Shown piece after piece: positions 56,818-62,827 of a stretch of 62,827 nucleotides of DNA. The position numbers and the translations under genes are program-made. The first letter of the stretch is position 1. Each line of letters begins with the position of its first letter. The stretch covers positions 1 through 62,827 of the forward strand of contig PNAT01000133.1 of assembly GCA_003169675.1 (NCBI GenBank), read 5' to 3'. The notes beneath the pieces are model-generated. The model saw nothing but the letters and a program-made list of their open reading frames with translations, was not told the origin of the DNA and made no database searches. The stretch is from Acidimicrobiaceae bacterium. GTDB lineage: Bacteria; Actinomycetota; Acidimicrobiia; Acidimicrobiales; RAAP-2.

Positions 56818-58164
56818 CTATTGCGGTCCGGCATCGTGCTTTCGACCGGCCAGGAGTTCACGCTTCGTGCACAGCTGGCGCAGCACGGAGCACAGGACGA
56901 TCCGGGTGTCTGACGGGTCGATGACCATGTCGACCAACCCCCTCTCCGAAGCTGGCCAGGGGTTCAAGAATGACGTCTCGTACTCGGACTCCCGATCGGC
57001 GCGCGCCGCCGGCCCCAGGCCACGGTGCAGGATCTGCACCGCGCCCGACGCTCCCATGACGGCGATTTCGGCCGCGGGCCAGGCCAGGCAGACGTCATTG
57101 CCGATGCCGCGTGAATCCATGACGATGTAGGCACCGCCGAAGGCCTTGCGAAGAATGAGGCAGATCCGGGGCACCGTCGCCTGCGCGTAGGCGAACGCCA
57201 GCTCCGCTCCATGCCGGATCATGCCCCGCCACTCGAGGTCCTTGCCGGGAAGGAAGCCCGGCGTGTCCACCAAGGTCACAATCGGAAGGTTCACGGAATC
57301 ACAGAACCGCACGAACCGAGCCGCCTTCTGGGATGCCGCGATGTCGAGGGTTCCCGCCAGTATCCGGGGCTGGTTGGCCACGACGCCGACCGGCATGCCT
57401 CCAATCCGGGAGAGCCCGGTGACGATCTGGCCCGCCCAGCGAGGCCAGAGCTCACTCATGCCGCCTTCGTCGGCCACCGACCGGATGACATCGCGTACGT
57501 CATAGGAGGCGGACTTGCGATCCGGAATGATCTCCCTGAGCTCGGGTGTCGCCCGCAACACCGGATCGTTCATGCTCGAGAGCGGGGGCATCTCATCGGT
57601 ATGCGAGGGCAGGTACTCCAGCAACTCGGCGACGGCGCCCTCGACGTCATCGGCCTCCATGGCGCATAGACCGCTGGACCGGGCGTGGGCGGTCACGCCT
57701 CCCAGTTCCCGCAGTCCGATCTCAACGCCGGTGAATTCGGCCACCATCTGCGGCCCTGAGACGAAGGCCACTGCCTCCGAATTCATGACCACCAGGTCCG
57801 CCAGCCCGAGGAGCAGCGCCGGCCCCGATACCACGGGGCCCGTGGCGGCGGCGATCACGGGGACAACCCCGCTGCACCGCGAGATGGCCTCGGCCGCCCG
57901 CCCCCACCCATGGAGCGCGGCGATGCCGTCGAGCACGTCGGCGCCACTCGATGCCACGAAGAAGACAAAGGGGATGCGCAGGTTGCGGGCCTGATCAGCG
58001 GCCTCAGCGAGGCGCACTCCGTCCGCATGGGTCATGGCGCCGCGCCGCATGGTCCCCAACGATCGGGCGATGACGGCATTGCGTCCACCGATCCGTCCGA
58101 CGACTGAGGTGACGGCCCCGACGATGCCCTTGCCGACATCGGGTGGATCCACCACGCGCGTCAT
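56818..58164 (-). CDS. Acyl-CoA carboxylase carboxyltransferase subunit-like
   Basis: GGMPVGVVANQPRILAGTLDIAASQKAARFVRFCDSVNLPIVTLVDTPGFLPGKDLEWRGMIRHGAELAFAYAQATVPRICLILRKAFGGAYIVMDSRGIGNDVCLAWPAAEIAVMG. Confidence 0.93.
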   Translation of the reverse strand: MTRVVDPPDVGKGIVGAVTSVVGRIGGRNAVIARSLGTMRRGAMTHADGVRLAEAADQARNLRIPFVFFVASSGADVLDGIAALHGWGRAAEAISRCSGVVPVIAAATGPVVSGPALLLGLADLVVMNSEAVAFVSGPQMVAEFTGVEIGLRELGGVTAHARSSGLCAMEADDVEGAVAELLEYLPSHTDEMPPLSSMNDPVLRATPELREIIPDRKSASYDVRDVIRSVADEGGMSELWPRWAGQIVTGLSRIGGMPVGVVANQPRILAGTLDIAASQKAARFVRFCDSVNLPIVTLVDTPGFLPGKDLEWRGMIRHGAELAFAYAQATVPRICLILRKAFGGAYIVMDSRGIGNDVCLAWPAAEIAVMGASGAVQILHRGLGPAARADRESEYETSFLNPWPASERGLVDMVIDPSDTRIVLCSVLRQLCTKRELLAGRKHDAGPQ

Positions 58165-58208
58165 CGACCCTGAATCTAGACACCGCCGGTCAAGGCCGCA
58201 GCGGGAAC

Positions 58209-58697
58209 TTACAGCTGGACCTCTGATCGCCGCCACGGACCGGAGCGCCCGCCCGACTTCTCCCACAGCGACAGGTGCTCAATGGTCATTGTCCGGTCCG
58301 ATGACTTGCACATGTCGTACACAGTGAGCGCGGCGATGGTGCAGGCCGTCATGGCCTCCATCTCGACGCCAGTCCGGTCGACGGTCTCGACCTGGGCTTC
58401 CACCTCGACGTAGTCATCGCCGATGGAGAAGTTCACCGCAATAGAGCCCACCAGCACCGGATGGCACATGGGGATGAGCTCGGCGGTCCGCTTGGCCGCC
58501 TGAATTCCGGCAATGCGGGCTGCAGCGAGAACGTCCCCCTTCCTGATGGCGTTATTGGCGACCTGGGTGGTGGTCTCGGGCAGCATGGAGACCCGGCAAC
58601 GGGCCAGGGCCCGGCGGTGGGTGGGTTCCCGCGGGGTCACATCGACCATGCGGGCGCCGCCTAGCGGATCGAGATGGGCCAGGCTGCGGTCGGACAC
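58209..58697 (-). CDS. moaC: Cyclic pyranopterin monophosphate synthase
   Basis: MVDVTPREPTHRRALARCRV, GIQAAKRTAELIPMCHPVLV, VETVDRTGVEMEAMTACTIAALTVYDMCKS. Confidence 0.96.
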   Translation of the reverse strand: MSDRSLAHLDPLGGARMVDVTPREPTHRRALARCRVSMLPETTTQVANNAIRKGDVLAAARIAGIQAAKRTAELIPMCHPVLVGSIAVNFSIGDDYVEVEAQVETVDRTGVEMEAMTACTIAALTVYDMCKSSDRTMTIEHLSLWEKSGGRSGPWRRSEVQL

Positions 58698-58805
58698 GAA
58701 GCAACAGTGTATGACCCCCGGAGACCGGGGATGGTCGGTGAGCCCAAGTGGGCGTCGGATAGACTTGGCAGTCGCAAGGAGCGAGTGCTAATCCGAGGAG
58801 GGCCA

Positions 58806-59183
58806 TTGCCGACCTATGAATACGCCTGCACGGCGTGTGGGCACCGGCTCGAGGCTGTGCAGAAGTTCACTGACGACGCGCTGACCGTCTGCCCTGAGTG
58901 CGCCGGTGCGCTGCGCAAGGTCTACGGGGCGGTGGGCATCGTCCTGAAGGGAAGCGGCTTCTACAAGAACGATTCTCGCGCCGGTGCCGGCAAGGCGAAC
59001 GGCGACCGGTCGTCTACCTCGGACTCCACCCCCAGTGAGTCCAAGAGCTCCGACTCCGCCACGACCACCACCGACACGGCCAAAGCCAGCCCAGGCGCTG
59101 ACAAGGCGACCAAGGAGTCCACGGGGTCCAAAGAGACCAAAGTGCCGAAGGAGTCCAAGACGCCGGCCGCCGCCGCCAGCTGA
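58806..59183 (+). CDS. FmdB-family zinc-ribbon protein
   Basis: TTG start; PTYEYACTACGHRLEAVQKFTDDALTVCPECAGALRKVYGAVGIVLKGSGFYKND; Ser/Thr/Lys-rich tail. Confidence 0.92.
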   Translation: MPTYEYACTACGHRLEAVQKFTDDALTVCPECAGALRKVYGAVGIVLKGSGFYKNDSRAGAGKANGDRSSTSDSTPSESKSSDSATTTTDTAKASPGADKATKESTGSKETKVPKESKTPAAAAS

Positions 59184-59188
59184 GGGAG

Positions 59189-60532
59189 TCAGTCCCCGCT
59201 GAGTTGCATGTCGGCGATGGCCAGGGTCTGCCCGGCGGCCAGCCCGGGGAGCCATTGCAGGTCGCTGCCGATTTCCACCACAGCCTGGAGCATCCGCTGC
59301 AGGGTGGAGGCCACCGTGACCTCGCGCACCGGTTCGGCCAGGTGTCCCCCCCGGATCATGAGTCCTTCGGCCCCGACCGAGAAGTCCCCACTCACCGGGT
59401 TCACGCCGGAATGGATACCCGTCACCGATTGCACGTAAAGCCCATCGCCGACCGTGGCCAGGATCTCCTCTGGACCTTTTGACCCTGGGGCGAGGACGAT
59501 CGCCCGGCATCCCGCCGTTGGTGTCCCGGCGTAACCGCCCCGCACCGCTGAGCCGGTTGACGTCGTCTTGGCCCTCCGGGCCGAGACCGTGTCGAAGACG
59601 AACATGCGGAGCATGCCGTCGGAAATGAGCACGTTGCGCCGGCAGGCCAGGCCCTCGCCATCGTGCGACGACGCGCTGTAGGCCCGGACGTCGGTGGGGT
59701 CGTCCACCAGAGTGACGGCGCCGTGGGCCACCGACTCACCGATCCGTCCGGCGAAGAACGAGCGCCCCTTGACCACGGCCTCACCCGAGAGGGCCGCCGC
59801 CACGACCGAGAGCACGGTGGAGACGACGCGAGGGTCGAAGACCACGGTGCAGCGCCCCGATCGTGCCTTCTGGGCTCCCAGGAGGCGGGTGGACCGCAGC
59901 ACGGCATCGACCATCGCCTCCTCGGGGTTGAGGTCGCCCGGTGCCCGGCCCACACTGAAACCGGTGCCGGTCTGCGTGTCCGCTCCCTCCCCGGCGATGG
60001 CGTCGACCGACACAAAGGCACTGGTGCGGCGCGCCGTTGACCTGATGCCGGCCGTTGAGGCCAACGCCACTTCCACCCTCCCGTCGGAGTAGTCCGCCGA
60101 GGAAACCTGGCGTACCCGGGGGTCGGCGGCGCGGGTGGCCCGTTCGAGGTCGATGGCGAGTGCGATCTTTTCGTCCATGGGCGTCGACGCCACCCGCTCG
60201 TCCCACAGGTCAAGGTCGACACCGGCGATCCCGTCTGGTGCGGCCAGGACGACATCGGCGTCAGGGGTGGCGTAGCGCGCGTTGTCCCGGGCGTCCGCCA
60301 GGGTGGCATCGATCACCGCGGGGTCGAGCGACCCGGCGTATGCGAAGCCCACCTGGTTGCCCAGCACTACGCGGATCCCGACACCCGATGAGTCGGCTGA
60401 GGTCAGCGACTCGATCGCCCCCTCGTAGGCGCGCACCTCGGTTTCGGTACCCCTGGTGACGTAGACCTCCATCCCCTCGCCCTCCCGGGCCCGGTCGACC
60501 ACCGACGTGGCCAGTTCCATGAGATCAGGCAC
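59189..60532 (-). CDS. tldE: Metallopeptidase-associated protein TldE/PmbA family
   Basis: EGMEVYVTRGTETEVRAYEGAIESLTSADSSGVGIRVV; ICSGVNPVSGDFSVGAEGLMIRGG-type C-terminus. Confidence 0.92.
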   Translation of the reverse strand: MPDLMELATSVVDRAREGEGMEVYVTRGTETEVRAYEGAIESLTSADSSGVGIRVVLGNQVGFAYAGSLDPAVIDATLADARDNARYATPDADVVLAAPDGIAGVDLDLWDERVASTPMDEKIALAIDLERATRAADPRVRQVSSADYSDGRVEVALASTAGIRSTARRTSAFVSVDAIAGEGADTQTGTGFSVGRAPGDLNPEEAMVDAVLRSTRLLGAQKARSGRCTVVFDPRVVSTVLSVVAAALSGEAVVKGRSFFAGRIGESVAHGAVTLVDDPTDVRAYSASSHDGEGLACRRNVLISDGMLRMFVFDTVSARRAKTTSTGSAVRGGYAGTPTAGCRAIVLAPGSKGPEEILATVGDGLYVQSVTGIHSGVNPVSGDFSVGAEGLMIRGGHLAEPVREVTVASTLQRMLQAVVEIGSDLQWLPGLAAGQTLAIADMQLSGD

Positions 60533-61930
60533 CTAGGCCGTCCCCCCGAGCGTGACACCCGTGATGCGCAGGGTGGCCTGGCCGCAGCCGACCGGGACGC
60601 TCTGGCCGTCTTTCCCGCACGTTCCAGGGGTCATGTCGAAGTCGTCCGCCACGGCGTCAATGCGGCGCAGGACCTCGGGTCCGTTCCCGATCAGATTGGC
60701 ATCACGCAGCGGCTCGGTGATGTGGCCGTCCTCAATGAGATAGGCCTCGGTGGTCCCGAAGACGAAGTCACCGGTGGCAGTGTTGACCTGTCCCCCGCCC
60801 AATTTCTTGACGTACACCCCGGAGGGGGTCTGGGCCACGATCTCGTCAGCGTTCTCGGAGCCGGCAAGCAGGTAGGTATTGGTCATGCGGACCATCGGGA
60901 GGTGCTGGTAGCTCTGGCGGCGCCCGTTCCCCGATGACGTCCTCCCTTCCTGGCGCGCCCGCAGCCAGTCCCACATGTAGTCCGTCAGGACGCCGTTCTC
61001 TATCAGCACGTTGCGGCCGGGGGCACAGCCCTCGTCATCGAACGCGAAGTTGCCCCACTCACCCAGCACGGTCCCGTCATCGACCAGCGTGACCAGGGGA
61101 CTGGCCACCAGCTGGCCCACCTGGCCCGTGTACACCGAGGCGTCCTTGACGATGTGGTCAGCCTCGAGCCCGTGGCCGCAGGCCTCATGGAACAAGATGC
61201 CCCCACTGCCGCCCGCCAGGACGATCGGCACTTCACCCGAGGGCGCGGGACGGGCGGAGAGCTTGACCAGGGCGCGGGCGGCCGCCGTCCGCGCGATGTC
61301 CTCCACGCCGTAGCGCTCGAAGATCTCGTAGCCTTCGGTGCGGGCCAGCGACTCGTGCCCGGTCTGCATCCCGGTGTCACCATTGGCCACGCAGATCACG
61401 TTGAAGCGGGTGCGGACCTGGTCGTCCTCGGCCAGCAGGCCGTCCGAGTTGGCGATGAGCACGCGCCGCCGAGAGTCACCGCAACCCACCTGGACCTGGC
61501 TGACGGCGTCGCCCATGGCCCGGGCCGCCTCGTCGGCGCGCCTGAGCAGGTCGAGCTTTCTCGCTTTGTCGACCGAGTCGGGCAGCATGCGATCACCCCG
61601 GTCGTGTATCGAGCCCGGACCGAGTGCGACCGTGCGCACCTTCCCACCGCCCTGTTGGGCCACGGCCGCCGCCGCAGCGGCGGCCGCCAGCAAGCCCGCC
61701 TCGCTCAGGTCGGACGTGTGGGCGAATCCGGTCGTCTTGCCGTCCACCACGCGGATCCCCGCTCCCCGGGAACGACCGGAAGAGAGCTCTTCCACCCGGC
61801 GGTCGTCGAGCATGGCGCCAGCCGAGGTGCTGTCCTCGGCGAAGACTTCTGCCATGTCCCCCCCACGGACAAGAGCAGCCGAGAGCACGCGCTCAAGGAC
61901 GGCCGGTTCGATCAGGGAAGTGTCAGTCAC
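60533..61930 (-). CDS. tldD: Metallopeptidase TldD family
   Basis: GGSGGILFHEACGHGLEADHIVKDASVYTG (HExxxH) and MRMTNTYLLAGSE.; GTG start VTDTSLIEPAVLERVL inferred within the longer ORF. Confidence 0.95.
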   Translation of the reverse strand: MTDTSLIEPAVLERVLSAALVRGGDMAEVFAEDSTSAGAMLDDRRVEELSSGRSRGAGIRVVDGKTTGFAHTSDLSEAGLLAAAAAAAAVAQQGGGKVRTVALGPGSIHDRGDRMLPDSVDKARKLDLLRRADEAARAMGDAVSQVQVGCGDSRRRVLIANSDGLLAEDDQVRTRFNVICVANGDTGMQTGHESLARTEGYEIFERYGVEDIARTAAARALVKLSARPAPSGEVPIVLAGGSGGILFHEACGHGLEADHIVKDASVYTGQVGQLVASPLVTLVDDGTVLGEWGNFAFDDEGCAPGRNVLIENGVLTDYMWDWLRARQEGRTSSGNGRRQSYQHLPMVRMTNTYLLAGSENADEIVAQTPSGVYVKKLGGGQVNTATGDFVFGTTEAYLIEDGHITEPLRDANLIGNGPEVLRRIDAVADDFDMTPGTCGKDGQSVPVGCGQATLRITGVTLGGTA

Positions 61931-61949
61931 GAGCGGTATCGTAATCGTC

Positions 61950-62393
61950 GTGCCAAAATCTCCTCCCGGCTCCGCCAAGACTGCCGGGCACGGCCCCCAC
62001 GCGGGATTGACCGCTCGCCTCGAGCTGACCATCCGCCCCGAGGACACGGCGGAGCATTTCCACTCGGGCGACGTACCGGTGCTCGCCACGCCACGTCTGA
62101 TCGCACTGTGCGAGGAGGCGACGTGCCGTGCCACCGACGGGCACCTGGCCGACGCGCAGTCCAGCGTCGCCACCCGGGTGCAATTCGACCACCTGGCACC
62201 CGTGGGTGTCGGAACGATGGTCGTGGCCGAAGCCACGCTGGTCAAAGTGGAAGGCCGGCGCCTGACGTTCACCGTGTCGGCGGCTCGTACCGAGGGCGAT
62301 AGTGGTGGCCTCGTCGGGGCTGGACGGGTGACCCGGGTGATGGTCGATCGGTCCGTGTTCTTGGCCAAGGCGGGCCCCGGCGGCGGGCCCTGA
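61950..62393 (+). CDS. Thioesterase-like hotdog protein (fluoroacetyl-CoA thioesterase-like)
   Basis: EDTAEHFHSGDVPVLATPRLIALCEEATCRATDGHLADAQSSVATRVQFDHLAPVGVGTMVVAEATLVKVEGRRLTFTVSA. Confidence 0.88.
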   Translation: MPKSPPGSAKTAGHGPHAGLTARLELTIRPEDTAEHFHSGDVPVLATPRLIALCEEATCRATDGHLADAQSSVATRVQFDHLAPVGVGTMVVAEATLVKVEGRRLTFTVSAARTEGDSGGLVGAGRVTRVMVDRSVFLAKAGPGGGP

Positions 62394-62450
62394 GCACCAC
62401 GCCAGCATCGGCGACCGGCCGGCAGGCGCTCGAGGGCGCCGGTCCGGTCG

Positions 62451-62827
62451 TGGCGGCGTTCGTCACCTTTGGCCTCTTCTGGGGGAGCTGGGCTGTCATG
62501 TTGTTCAACATCCAGCACGCCTTCTCTCTCTCTGACTCGGCCGTGGGGGTCTTGCTGGCCATCGCGGTCGCCGTCGCCGGCGCCTCGAGTGCCGTCATGG
62601 CACACCTGGCCGACCGGGTCGGAGCCCGCCGCTTGTTGTGGATCGCCCTCTTCGCGTGGTCGGGCCTCCTGATGATCATGGCCACCATCCATCAGCGGTG
62701 GCCCTTCACCGTTGCCCTGGTCCTGGTCGAGATCGCCGGCGGGAGCATCGACACCGCCATGAACGCCGATGCGTCCCATCGGCTCGTCGACAACCCGGCC
62801 GGCCTGGTCCGCTTCCATGCCCTGTTC
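62451..62827 (+). CDS. MFS-like transporter, N-terminal part truncated by the window edge
   Basis: Open frame to window end: VVAAFVTFGLFWGSWAVMLFNIQHAFSLSDSAVGVLLAIAVAVAGASSAVMAHLADRVGARRLLWIALFAW; not in the ORF track because it has no stop. Confidence 0.75.

Noticed and set aside
60533-62818. 761-aa TldD ORF taken at full length
   Set aside because: The N-terminal ~295 residues are antisense to the thioesterase and MFS genes; an in-frame GTG at 61930 gives a normal-length TldD.
1-62827. Integrative element bounded by tRNA-Val
   Set aside because: No integrase, excisionase or second attachment repeat seen, and the relaxase locus is 50 kb from the tRNA with housekeeping genes between. Sequence upstream of the window is not visible.

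Overview
High-GC actinobacterial chromosomal segment, probably Acidimicrobiia-like (inferred from gene content and GC, not tested). It is densely packed with about 60 genes, mostly housekeeping or metabolic: tRNA-Val, ECF sigma factor with a putative anti-sigma, OafA/SGNH acyltransferase, MFS and APC permeases, ALDH, murF/ddl, amine oxidase, UvrD helicase, GlcD- and TPP-type enzymes, exoIII, fabZ, a KGD-type 2-oxoglutarate dehydrogenase, a five-gene peptide ABC transporter operon, rnhB, acyl-CoA ligase, GH38 alpha-mannosidase, class III cyclase, gpsA, cofC, carboxyltransferase, moaC, and tldD/tldE. The parts most worth follow-up are: (1) a catalytically intact but helicase-less TrwC/MobF relaxase and a VirD4/TraG-like coupling ATPase, convergent with stop codons 1 nt apart, embedded in the chromosome with no T4SS channel or integrase in view. 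The relaxase lies 30 bp downstream of a fused PafB-PafC DNA-damage regulator on the same strand. An AT-richer 0.5 kb region with two perfect inverted repeats precedes the ATPase. (2) A multi-pass membrane protein with a LysM domain predicted outside and a BTAD/SARP-type domain predicted inside, in a three-gene set with a sigma-like HTH protein, converging on murF/ddl. (3) A predicted NYN/Zc3h12a-like RNase fused through a histone-H1-like Lys/Ala linker to an S1 domain. (4) A PAKKAVK-repeat histone-like protein. All assignments come from reading motifs by eye; no searches were run.
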